Shown one piece after another: positions 45,101 through 54,633 of a DNA stretch of 64,000 nt (its first letter is position 1; every line of letters begins with the position of its first letter). The stretch lies in contig OV121086.1 in assembly GCA_921293015.1 (NCBI GenBank), positions 43,355,402-43,419,401 on the forward strand. The letters are read 5' to 3'. This DNA comes from Phorcus lineatus (taxonomy: Eukaryota > Mollusca > Gastropoda > Trochida > Trochidae). The position numbers and the translations under genes were made by a program. Under the pieces are notes generated by a model. That model was not told the origin of the DNA and searched no databases. It saw only the letters and a program-made list of their open reading frames with translations.

Positions 45101-48100
45101 ATATCTCATTACATAAAAATTTGATTCAATACAGTCACAATACACTATTTTCAGTCATTTTTTTTTATACCAAAAGATTAACTTTTGACAAACATCTCGA
45201 CTTTTATGCAAAATAAACAATTAAAAAATCAATGATATGCATCAGTTTACAGAGAGCGTATAATGATACATATATGGTCAGATCATGAATCACAATTCAT
45301 GATATTACAAGATATTGTCACAGCTCTAACTGAAAATCCACCTCTCAACCCTCACATAATTGATGATCCTTGCTTTTCTGAGTACAACTATATATAAGGA
45401 ATCACGCAGCATGTCTGTGCATCAAGGTGTTTGTAAATCTTAAAAAATTTCACAAATTTTTAATTATCCTTTCGCAAATCTTGGCTGTAAAATATGTGAA
45501 ATTAAGAGTAATGAAAAAACAGCACAAGTTCAAAGTAATGTGTATAATTGTCAAGTTATTTAGTTTTTCTTGTTGACTAAATTAGTTAATTTACTCCAGG
45601 TAATTATTCTATGATACAAGGAATGTTCATGATACAAGGATTTAATACCAAGAAAATTCCCTTTGCAGAAGACTCATTGAAGAATGTTTTTTTCAAAATA
45701 AGTGTTGTGATCATCTTGTAAAATCAGTGAGACTTTATGATAATCTCTATCGATTTATTTTGTGTTTTGTACATTTCAGGCAGGAGCAGAAAGTGACAAA
45801 AGAAACAAGAAGGGAATTACACCACTAGATGCAGCAGCAATGTTTAACAAGAAAGGTAAAAGGTTTTCCTTGTGCTCAGTGAAATGTACACATGTCTATT
45901 TCAGTGATTTCATTGCAATGAACTCTTTTCCTTGTTAATGTGCATATTTGAGGAGGGAATTATTTTCTTTCAGCAAAGCTTAAAGTTCATTTACATATCC
46001 GTTAGCTATTATAATTTAGGATGTTTAATTCTTCTTTTTTCATTTCAAATTTAAATATTTATTGAAACCAGGAAGATATTATGGTTAGATTTAAGTTATA
46101 TCTTAGTTTTATTTTTAGAAAATTGGTTTGAACTTGATATGTAGCCTTGCATCTAAAATAAGCAGGTATTATCATAAGAGATCCTGAGCATGTTAATCTG
46201 ATGGAGGTAGGTTTTTGATGAATGTTGATGATGGTGATGGTGCTGACTCTATTTATAAAGATGATGGTGATGGTTATGATGATTATGGTTTAATATTTCC
46301 AAATTAACAATGATGTTCAATTCAACATGATCATAATTAAACAATGATGAATATAATGGTGAACATGATAAAAACAGTGATGAATATAATGGTGAACATG
46401 ATCAAAACAATGATGAATATAATGGTGAACATGATAAAAACAATGATGAATATAATGGTGAACACGATAAAAACAATGATGAATATAATGATGATCATGA
46501 TAAAAACAAAGATGAATATAATGATCATGATAAAAAGTGATGAATATAATGATGATCATGATAAAAACAATGATGAATATAATGATGATCATGATAAAAA
46601 GTGATGAATATAATGATGATCATGATAAAAACAATGATTAATATAATGATGATCATGATAAAAACAATGTTGAATATAATGATGATCATGATAAAAACAA
46701 TGATGAATATTAGATGATCATGATGAAAACAATGTTGAATATAATGATGAACATGATAAAAACGATGAATATAATGATGATCATGATAAAAACAATGATG
46801 AATAATAGATGATCATGATGAAAACAATGTTGAATATAATGATGAACATGATACTTATCGATGATGAAAAAGAATATAGATAAGGTGATGACTATTTTTC
46901 TTTGCAGATGCAATATCTGTGTTACTTGATCACAACCCAGGCCTGCGGGTGAACTCAATGGCTATCATTGAATCGGCCACTAGAGGGAGCAAGGAGATTG
47001 TAGAACTGCTTCTCAACTATGGTGTAGACCCAAACGTTATTGATGTTATCAAATTCACAGGTCCCTTGCATGAAGCTGTCAGATTTCTCAGGTACCGGGA
47101 GTTAAAATTTTAATGAAATGAAAAGTATTTTAACATGTCTTTTCTTATTAAGTGAAAGGATTGTAAGATATCATTGTTTGAACTGAAATGCTTTTTTTTT
47201 CACTCATTAAGTCAATGTTTTGAAAAAGAACTTTTAATACATTTTGATTTCAGTTGTATGATTATATCATTTAAAAAGACACTCTGAGATAATCATGATT
47301 TCCTTTTCTTAGTTTTCATAAACTCAAAACTTTGCACATATCCCTCCAAAAATGTCAAATATAATGGTGAACATGATAAAAATGAGTGTGACGAAAGCAA
47401 ACGTTAGCAATGTATAAGACCAGAAGCAGAAAGATTTAAGATTTTTTCATGCCTATTTTGCCATAGAAGTAGAGAGAATGTGACTAAAAGAATATAGAAC
47501 CTAAGACTAATACAAAAACCAAAGTGAAAATAAATTTCATATTTTCTGCACATTAGTCTGAAAAACTGATAGAGCAATCTTACAATTTTAAAGGCTCTCT
47601 CATATGTCATTAAGTAATTCATTATTTACTGCAGGTTTGAAGCTGTGAGAGTGTTACTGGAATTTGGAGCGTCGCCAACACTCGAAAACAGTGCAAAAGA
47701 GGTAAGTTGAATATTTTGTATTTCAGAATTCAAAAATTATTATTTTCTTTGTAACTTTGTTCATTTTTGTTATTTACGTTTTTTTTATTTTCGTGTGATT
47801 ATTGACTTGTTTTGATATGGTTGTGAATTTTTTTTTTTTTCAACCATTTTTAGTTTCTTTTATTTCAAATGCATTCTGTGTGTCAATGTTTTTGTAGACC
47901 CCAGAAAGCATAGCAAAGGACCTTCCCAAACCAATGTGTGAAAAGTTCACTGCCCTCTTTGAAGGTACAAAATTTTGATAAAACATTTATCTTTTATACT
48001 TACAGATTTAAATAAATTGCACATCTTTAAGATCATTTTAAAAGATAATATATAGTCCATTTCTTTAGTATTATACTTTGCATGGAAAGTCTCTTCATTA

Positions 48101-51100
48101 AATATGCAAATTCAATTAATTTGTCAAAGTTAAAGGCAAAAAGAAGTGAATGTTATAAATAACAATTGCCTTTTTTAATGATGCCATGAGTGATTTAAAG
48201 TCGTACAAATGAATTAGGGTATCATAAACTGTAAGATATTGCCAACGTGTATCAACAGACACATGGAAAGTTTTACCCCATTTATATTTAATTACTGATT
48301 TTAAAGGTTGTTTAAGTAATTACTTTTTCTTACTCTGCCATTCGAAAGAACTTTAATTTGTAATAGTGTTAAAAATCACTTTACAGATTATAATGACGAA
48401 ATTGATATTGAAAAGACATTAAAAAATATGCTTTAACTAACTTTAACAAAGATAGCTTCAATATTGTGTTTGTACTTGATGCGTTGTCATGGCTACTAGG
48501 AAAAAGACAATCACAACTATGAATGGACTAGTCAAATTAGTATTTTTGATAACGATTTCACTGCTGATAATGAATTAGGGAAACTCATTTATTTCCCTTG
48601 TTTATTAACTAAGACACATTTTGTAAAGTAGTAAAATGAAGCATGTGAAAAATATTTACACATAAAAGTGAGTGCATTTAACCGCTTTAAAATTATTATT
48701 GAATTGCTTTCTCCACATTCGCAAACGAAATTAAAAACAATTCGTTTATGTAATAAAAGAAAGAACAATAAAGAAAATTTCAAAAAAATTTTTAAAAAAG
48801 ATATTTTATTTCTATGTATATTTCAGAGTACAAGAAGACCTTACCAAAGCTCCCCAAATTTTATGGAGAAAATGGCAATGAAAAATTATTTCAGCAACAA
48901 ATGTCTCAGGAATACACATATAAAGGTAAAATTGAGTAACTTTAACTTTAATCTGTTAAATAGATATAAGGGAAAGAATTCTTCACAATATTCTCAATTC
49001 CACTGATGGTTTCTTGGTAGATTTTGATTTTTCTTTTACAATATGTTTAAAATGTTGTGAACATCATGTTCTTACTTTGTGTTTTATCAGATTATCCCAC
49101 GCTTCCAACGAATTCAAAATGGACAAAGAATGTACCTGAGTTCTGCAGCAGCTGTATGGAGAAAAACACAAATTCTCATGTTCTTGATGGTAAAATTTAA
49201 AAAGATATTTTATTGATCGATGTGTACTCTTTTAAAATGAGATATAAGTTTTTAGAATGACAGTGGAATATAATAGTAAAAGCTTTTAAGAGTTTTTTTG
49301 ACAATATGAGGCATACATTGTTATATAAGTATACATTCTTTTTCTCAGCATGTTAAAAGCCTTTGTTGATTCACTGTTACTTGAACTCAAGATTTTTCAA
49401 CATTTATGTCATTTACATTCTTTCCCCACAGAGTTTATTTAAATGATATCTTCCCACATAATGATAGATTTGTTCTGAATGACATCTTTGGCTTTTTTGA
49501 CGATAGTTTTAGTAAATCCTTTTCTGCTTTCACCTGATCATTTGAAAAAAAATAGACTTTGCAGTTGAACATGAAATCAATTACACATTGTTTGTGATGG
49601 GCATCCTGCTCTTGTAATTTCTATTGGTTAGCCAAAAAGCAAACAAAGGGAACAAGCGGGGGCTACAACTGAAAACCCTGTCCCAAAGAAAATAAAGAAA
49701 TTTGTTTCAATATTTCTTTCCCAAAAGAAATTGACTTTTAGATGCTAAAACACTAATGTATACTCTCGAAGAATGTATCTTCTGTAGCTTTACTTAAATA
49801 CTGTTTATGGATAAAGTGGAGGTGTGTCAAAGAGAAACCATTTGATTGGTATGCTGAACATCCAAGTGTAGACAGCTGATTTGATGAAATGCCAGCAAAG
49901 GGAGGTGATAAAATCATTGCATCGAGCCTTCTGTGGATCCAGGGTGTTAGTGGAGAATTATCGTAATGTTTACCCTCGATTATCAAGGATATAACAAAAC
50001 TAACATCTTCCTGATAAAAAATTTGTGCAATTGTTCATGTGCGATATAATTCCTAATGGGCACAGGAATAGACAGTGTGGTTTGTTTAAATTGAAATTAG
50101 TCTTTGCACAACTAGATTAAATTACATTTGAGCCATCTTAATTTCTGTCAAAAGATCTGTTGAATAAAAGTTAGTTAAAAGATACAAATTGAGTAATCAA
50201 TGTGGGGACAAAAAATTGTGCAATTGTTAATGAAGATATTCATGAAGATTGAATTCCTTGCAGACAACCCATACACATTTTGGGTGATACCTGAGTTGCA
50301 TCATGCCTGGACATCATTTGATCTGCACCAAGAACACACTATAACAGGCATTACAATATTTGGTTGGTAAGTGTATAAAGAGTTAATCCTTTTCTCCTGC
50401 AAACTATTGTGATCAACAAATATATATAGATACACCACGTGGTGTGGTTATCGGGTCAATATCAGAGATTAGCTATTTCATATAACAAGGCGTGTGATGG
50501 TTATATTATATGACTTTACCTCTGTTAACAAAAAAGCTGCGTTTGGTCAAAACACTCTCGGTTCGATACCGCAAACTTTTGTCTATCCCACTGTCTGTTT
50601 TCACAAAAACATTTCTTTCTGGCAATGTGATTGATTTCTTAATGTTTTAGGCTTTTAATATACAATCCTGTGTGTGTGTATGTATATACGAAAGTGGTAG
50701 GATTGTCATATTTAGTGGTCACATTAATGTAGGGCTTTGTTGTCTCGGAATTAAAATGATTCTTGAAATGTCTTTGTTGAAAATTTGATTTCTTTAGCAA
50801 TTATCAGTGTCAATTATATATATTAACAAAATTATGTTTTAGTATGTACTCTGGCTTTGTGATGGTACTTTATGAAAATGATAACAATGGAATATGTGAA
50901 GTTCTTTAGTGTGTATGGAAACCTTTTCCAATCTAAAAAGGGTTGAATCAAAGATTTCTTGAATTTGTTTTTACAGGAACAGTACTCAAATGGTTAAAAA
51001 CTTTGAACTGCAGAAATCTGACAACATCAAGTAAGTTTTCAAAAACAACTCTTATACCATGGTGCATGCTTTCAACACTTCCAAACTGTATAGCTGATGA

Positions 51101-54100
51101 TACAAATTAAATCTTCCCTCCCATCAACATTTGTTCCAATAAAAGATAAAAATATAAGCCTACCACCCTTGTCATTTTTTACTAACATTTAATAATTCTT
51201 ATGCAGGCCTACTAATTTGTTGTTTATTTTAGAGGACCTTGGTCGACGTGTCTCAGTGCAGTCTGTGAACAGAAGGGAAGCTCTGACCCCAAGGAACCAG
51301 GTATTTAGACAGTTTCCTTTGGTCCCACACTGCAATTAAAGGGACTCTAGATCAAGTATTCAATGGTGTCTGTCTGTTGATGTTTTTGTTGGCAATGAAA
51401 TATGCAATGAACTGGTGCCCAACATGTTTTCTAAGTACTTGACTTGAGACACCTCTCACATTTGGTGACCATGACTTACTTCAACGAAACCTTGACCCAT
51501 AAATACTCTTCTTAATACAGTATTTTGTAAAAGCTTTAAAGTGAATGTCTTCAAGCATACATTGGAGATGGCTTCTTGATTTTATCATGTTTGCTATTAT
51601 ATGCTTTCATCTATTAAACATCTGTTGTTCCTTCTCAGCTGTCCCCCAGACATTCAAGGGCTTTGAGGTGAAGTCACGCTACTTGCGACTGTATATACGG
51701 AACAACCACGGGGGGAGCTGTATCTGTTTCCAGGGGATACAGCTACACGGTGTGGAAGGGCGGGTGTGCTCAATACTGGAGGAGTGTGGGATCTCAGAAA
51801 CCAAGGACAAACTCATATGTCAAGTATGTTATTTTCCTTGGAAAGGAATTTTGTAAACTTTGTATTAATGAATATAAGAGTTGTCTTAAAGGCACTAGTT
51901 CACGCTTTTACGGTTTAAATTGGCTATTTTGAGGACTTATGCATTCACTTAAACTTTCTATAGATGCAATGAAATACTAAACATTCTTTACAATTTACCT
52001 GCAATCAACAATGAAAACGTTAAGACAGACGCTGTCGGCTTGGACATATACAAATTTAGCACAAAACAGATAAATTATTAACACTTGGAAACGGCTGAAC
52101 TAGTACTGTGTGCAGCTATTGAATTTACCTAAACTCTGAACTGAGAGCAAATCATGTAATATGTTTTATGAAAGCAATGTTTTAAATTAACCAATTTGAT
52201 AACACAATATTAGCATTGTTATTAGATTGACCATAGCGGCTGCCGTTTCCACTTTTTTGGTTATGAGCAAAATTTTAATATTTCCGATATCGTAGTGCAT
52301 GCGGATTTAATGTAACGTAACATTAAATACTCCCGGCCTTTAAAAATCCACTTTACTACCTGAATATGTAAATATTTGTTAAATAACTTACGAGGTAGAT
52401 TACTTGATTGAGGATAATGAGTAATATCGAGAGATATGCAGTATCTGTGCATTCGTTGTGTTTACGAAATATTGGCGTTCACTAGTGCGTTTAAGTTGTT
52501 GGAATATTTCACGAGTTTCTGAGGAATAAACTTAATTTCCAGGTGACTTTGTAGAGTCACCATGTTTCTTTTCTTTCCTTGAATTGTGTATGCTATTAGC
52601 ATGCCTTAGTTGATAGATGTGGATGGCTTTGTTGGAAGATTAAGTAAAAATCCTTCTTATTTTTGAGTACCGGTACTTGATTGTTTAAAACACCACTGAC
52701 ATAAATGCAACACATAATTAAATATGATACATAAAGCACGGATGTCAATCAACAATAATAATCAGTGTTACATTTAATGTGAGAGATATTGTGAAACAGT
52801 TTAGAAAAATAATTAGCACACTGATATGGAGCCATCATTCTGGCATCAACAGGTAAAAATAGTGTATAGTCGTAGGTAGTGTATACCAGTAATAAGTATC
52901 AACTTCAGTACATCCTGTCTTTTTGCTTATAAACCAAATATGATATGCATTACATTTTATTGTTTACTGATTGAAAAGGAAATTTATGAATGAAATCATC
53001 TTTCAGGAGGTCAACACATATCTCAGGCTGCTAAAAATGGAGGATGAAGTCATAAAAGAGGTAGGATAACATTTGAAAACTTATATGTAATGTTTTTATA
53101 TAATTTTTTCACATTGTTACATTGATATAAAGTATTTTCCATAAAAGCTATGATTTGTTTAGTAAACCTTTCTTTGCTTTCTTCAGATTTGCAAACCAGA
53201 GGATACGACAAAACTCTGTTCAACTCTCCAGAATTTAAGAGAAAATGGTATGATAACTAATACAATCAATTTTATTAAAGGGATTTTAAAATTGATTGTA
53301 AATGATTTTAATTGATCTGTATAGAATTGTAATATAATTGAATCAGATCTATCCCCAAATTGTATGGTTGCCTATAATATTGATAAGTTATAGTTTTAAT
53401 GCCACCTTATTTTAAAATAAATTATTTTTCTTTGTTTTGTCAATATTTGTTTATTAGAGGAAAAATATCACTACATGCTTTATTTTGTAATAAGAGGATG
53501 GGATTAAATATTACATTGAATATGATATGCTATTTTATGAGATGTATTGTCAGTCTTAATTTTCCATTCCTTCGAATTCTGTTTCAAAATGAGCAAGCAT
53601 TATAACACAAGCCCCAAGAAATTTATACCAAATAAACCATCTTCTTTTCCCAGAGTTTCCTTTGTCAACCCTCGACTGGTTGTGTGTCCCTGTCACATTT
53701 GTGAGAGCAGAGGACGAACTGCCAGACTTCAGCGTACAGTCAGACCCAGATGTTTGTCAGATGGTGGAGGTGTACGTGGATGGAGGACGGTTGTCAGGGG
53801 AAACCAAAGTGAGGCTCATTCCTAGCGACAATGATGAGGCGTCCATTGCCATCTTCTCTGGTATTCGTTTTAAATCAGGTCAGTCCACTTCTTTCATATG
53901 CATTTTAGAAGTTTTTTGTACAAAGTAAAAGACAAGTTTTAGATTCCAACTTCTCTGTTCTCTGTTCAGTATAGATCCTTAAACTGTTTTCAACATTTAA
54001 GTGGTTGAAGTGATCATATGGTATTCAAACATGAGAAGAGAAACATTAACAAATTGAGTTGATTGGAGAGGATTAACAGAAACATTATAAACTAACAATA

Positions 54101-54633
54101 ACAATTGGGATGGACTTGAATACAATGAATGAAAATATTGTATATGATAGTATTGTACATGCTTATATATTTTTCAGCTGGGAATTTTTCGATCAAAGTC
54201 CGAAGTATTTCCAATCCAGATCTATTTATTGAGACCCCTGAAGTAATTGAAGTCCGTAAGTAAAAAATTCTTTGAATAAAAGTTATTTTTATACTTCATG
54301 ATTTAGTAATAACTTTTAAAAATGACATGAAAATTTGAACCATAGAGATTTTTCTATGTTAAACTTAGCAAGCCTTCGTTCAATAATTCAATGTTCTTGG
54401 CAAGGATTAAGAAATCTTTGTTGCTAAAATGTTGGCTTGTTTTATAGCAAAGCATGGACTCAGTCATGTAGGCAGTTTTCTTCATTAGCTGTTGTGTCCT
54501 CTAACAAACCATGGCCAAGTCTTTATCTTCACCTACTTTGATTACAGGTCCAGCCAAAAAGTCAGCAAGTGAAATAGACGCAGCATTTGATGAAATACAA
54601 AACATGTTATTTGACTGCCAAGCATCTCTGTAA
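27103..54633 (+). CDS. Ankyrin-repeat protein with discoidin-like and Ig-like C-terminal modules (20 exons, 666 aa)
   Basis: Exons: 27103-27162, 29575-29770, 41066-41132, 42687-42762, 43981-44076, 45780-45855, 46908-47091, 47635-47701, 47898-47964, 48827-48925, 49091-49189, 50264-50366, 50977-51030, 51233-51300, 51639-51823, 53007-53060, 53187-53247, 53654-53878, 54178-54255, 54548-54633. All junctions are GT..AG and in phase. Residues 1-285: about six ankyrin repeats (TPLIIATLNG, NTALHMAVFAG, NTALHIAC, TPLDAAA, GPLHEAVRF). Residues 355-478: an F5/8C-like galactose-binding fold (YTFWVIPELHHAWTSFDL, TITGITIFGWN, FELQKSDNIKGPW, SRYLRLYIRNNHGGSCICF, IQLHGVEG). Residues 480-537: helical, SAM- or death-fold-like at best. 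Residues 545-638: beta-rich, probably Ig-like, then an acidic helical tail. No signal peptide or membrane segment, so cytosolic. I do not recognise a named family; the function is unknown, though ankyrin plus galactose-binding folds suggest an adaptor. Intron 2 is 11.3 kb. Confidence 0.9.
27720..28598. mobile_element. GATTTCGTAGAC-family DNA transposon, copy 2
   Basis: An 879-bp relative of the element at 5440-6352, with the same GGCTTGCAGTG and GCATCCC ends and an exact 8-bp duplication GAATTTAA (27712-27719 and 28599-28606). It lies in intron 1 of the ankyrin gene. Compared with copy 1, about 260 bp at 28190-28450 is replaced by unrelated sequence ending in AATAAACTAATTTTCTTC and a TTC-rich tract, which looks like a truncated retrotransposon 3' tail. 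No transposase. Confidence 0.88.
28921..29389. mobile_element. TTAA-associated MITE, GAGCCACTCC family, copy 2
   Basis: A 469-bp element with ends TGAGCCACTCC / GGAGTGGCTCT, flanked on both sides by TTAA (28917-28920 and 29390-29393). It shares most of its interior with copy 1 at 16403. TTAA duplication is typical of piggyBac and some Kolobok elements, so it is probably a non-autonomous relative of one of these. It sits just upstream of exon 2 of the ankyrin gene. Confidence 0.85.
29455..29513 (+). repeat. SINE-type tail, GGCGTTAAAC / ACTCACTCAC
   Basis: About 60 bp reading GGCTGAAATATTGC, GCGGCGTTAAAC, then an ACTCACTTACTCACTCAC tract. This is the conserved 3' tail of an abundant interspersed repeat I associate with molluscs. 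No upstream tRNA-like head is visible, so it is a truncated piece. Confidence 0.6.
29875..32639. other. Ankyrin gene intron 2, 5' part
   Basis: AT-rich intron sequence. A 68-codon frame at 30550-30756 and a few shorter ones show no family resemblance and no splice support. No repeat recognised. Confidence 0.4.
32640..32970 (+). repeat. Unclassified interspersed repeat, copy B
   Basis: Moderately similar to the minus strand of 16296-17094. It begins GAGGGGGTGCTTATT and ends near GGGTGCGTATTAC, two direct copies of a GC-richer motif. The middle translates to LLANIWNKKT ... LEIQLH, aligned in frame with copy A. It lacks the GAGCCACTCC insertion found in copy A and so shows a near-empty version of that site (around CTTTGTCACACAGG). 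Lies in ankyrin intron 2. Confidence 0.6.
33850..34294. mobile_element. CAGTCTGATTAAA-family element, copy 3 (longest)
   Basis: A 445-bp element whose ends are inverted repeats of about 60 bp (CAGTCTGATTAAAATCGACC, then CCGTGTTCCGAGGAATAAAAG, TATTGA, GATTCGAAC). The 10-bp flanks GTAGATATAT and GTAGATATGT differ at one position: a 10-bp target duplication. The core is relatively GC-rich and non-coding. Ten-bp duplications point to a Mutator-like family. Lies in ankyrin intron 2. Confidence 0.88.
35256..35498 (+). pseudogene. LINE C-terminal fragment
   Basis: An 81-codon plus-strand frame with DEYDPSRALISGGDPLLCVP and then LSRAAPVLWNRLLVDSRSV ... SFPLKAYFF, the pattern that closes the ORF of many CR1/Rex/jockey-type LINEs (AAPxLWNxLP followed by FKxxLKTxLF). 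It ends in a TGA at the expected place. The rest of the element is missing, as expected of 5'-truncated LINE insertions. Lies in ankyrin intron 2 in the sense orientation. Confidence 0.75.
36071..38887. mobile_element. 2.8-kb fold-back element with 580-bp inverted arms
   Basis: Left arm 36071-36652 and right arm about 38305-38887 are near-identical inverted copies (starting TATGGAAGGGGATGTGTGCC) around a 1.65-kb unique centre. Flanking TTCAAG at 36065-36070 and 38888-38893 is an exact 6-bp target duplication. The centre holds only a 90-codon minus-strand frame (37164-37433) with no transposase motif. An 80-codon frame in the left arm (36400-36642) is repeated, with a stop, in the right arm. 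Non-autonomous. Long repeats with 6-bp duplications fit few superfamilies (Polinton/Maverick, Dada, IS3EU); the TATGG end is not diagnostic. Confidence 0.88.
39525..39665. repeat. Interspersed repeat fragment, AAGGCGC ... CAAGGCGCT
   Basis: About 140 bp starting with an AATAATAAT tract and containing TTTATAAGGCGCACATTTCC, GTGCATGCTCAAGGCGCTAC and CCAGGTACCCATTTCC. It resembles a widespread invertebrate short repeat I recall but cannot name. Non-coding, in ankyrin intron 2. Confidence 0.4.
40023..40197. repeat. Hairpin element with about 85-bp arms
   Basis: Nearly perfect inverted repeat: the left arm begins GTCTGCCATGTTTGACCT and the right arm ends with its complement; the central part includes GCGGCTCGCTGATT in both arms. 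The loop is only a few bases, so the transcript could fold into a long hairpin. No clear target duplication. Lies in ankyrin intron 2. Confidence 0.8.
43135..43175. promoter_or_regulatory. Three perfect CRE sites in 41 bp
   Basis: TGACGTCA, the full CREB/ATF palindrome, occurs at 43135-43142, 43147-43154 and 43168-43175 inside intron 4 of the ankyrin gene. The surroundings (43050-43420) look like a repeat, with the ATACCATGTATATCTCAT hairpin just downstream, so the cluster may be carried by a mobile element rather than selected in place. Function unknown. Confidence 0.55.
43265..43413. repeat. Palindromic hairpin element, ATACCATGTATATCTCAT family, copy 2
   Basis: A 149-bp inverted repeat with arms sharing CATTTGACATTTC and AATACCATGTATATCTCATC, related to 19844-19955. 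The loop includes a second small palindrome (GTGGCTGCGCCAC). Lies in ankyrin intron 4. Confidence 0.75.
46340..46860. repeat. 33-bp minisatellite
   Basis: About 15-16 imperfect units of 33 bp (consensus begins AACAATGATGAATATAATG and continues with GTGAACATGATAAA), with some shortened units toward the right. The unit is a multiple of three and almost free of stops, so it opens long artificial frames on both strands; these are not genes. Lies in intron 6 of the ankyrin gene. A single stray unit is at about 47359-47381 in intron 7. Confidence 0.92.
50560..50570 (+). promoter_or_regulatory. RNA polymerase III B-box-like motif
   Basis: GGTTCGATACC matches the B-box consensus of tRNA genes and tRNA-derived SINEs. 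It lies in intron 12 of the ankyrin gene, but no cloverleaf could be drawn and no convincing A box is at the right distance. At best the trace of an old SINE. Confidence 0.25.

Noticed and set aside
46317..46604. Open frames on both strands with histidine/isoleucine-rich and MMNIM-type repeats
   Set aside because: They are products of the 33-bp minisatellite, whose unit length is divisible by three; no start context or splice support.
49753..49986. 77-codon minus-strand frame in ankyrin intron 11
   Set aside because: No domain or repeat family recognised and it lies antisense within an intron.
50400..50610. Possible tRNA gene or SINE around a GGTTCGATACC motif
   Set aside because: No cloverleaf and no A box at the proper distance; only the B-box-like motif was kept, at low confidence.
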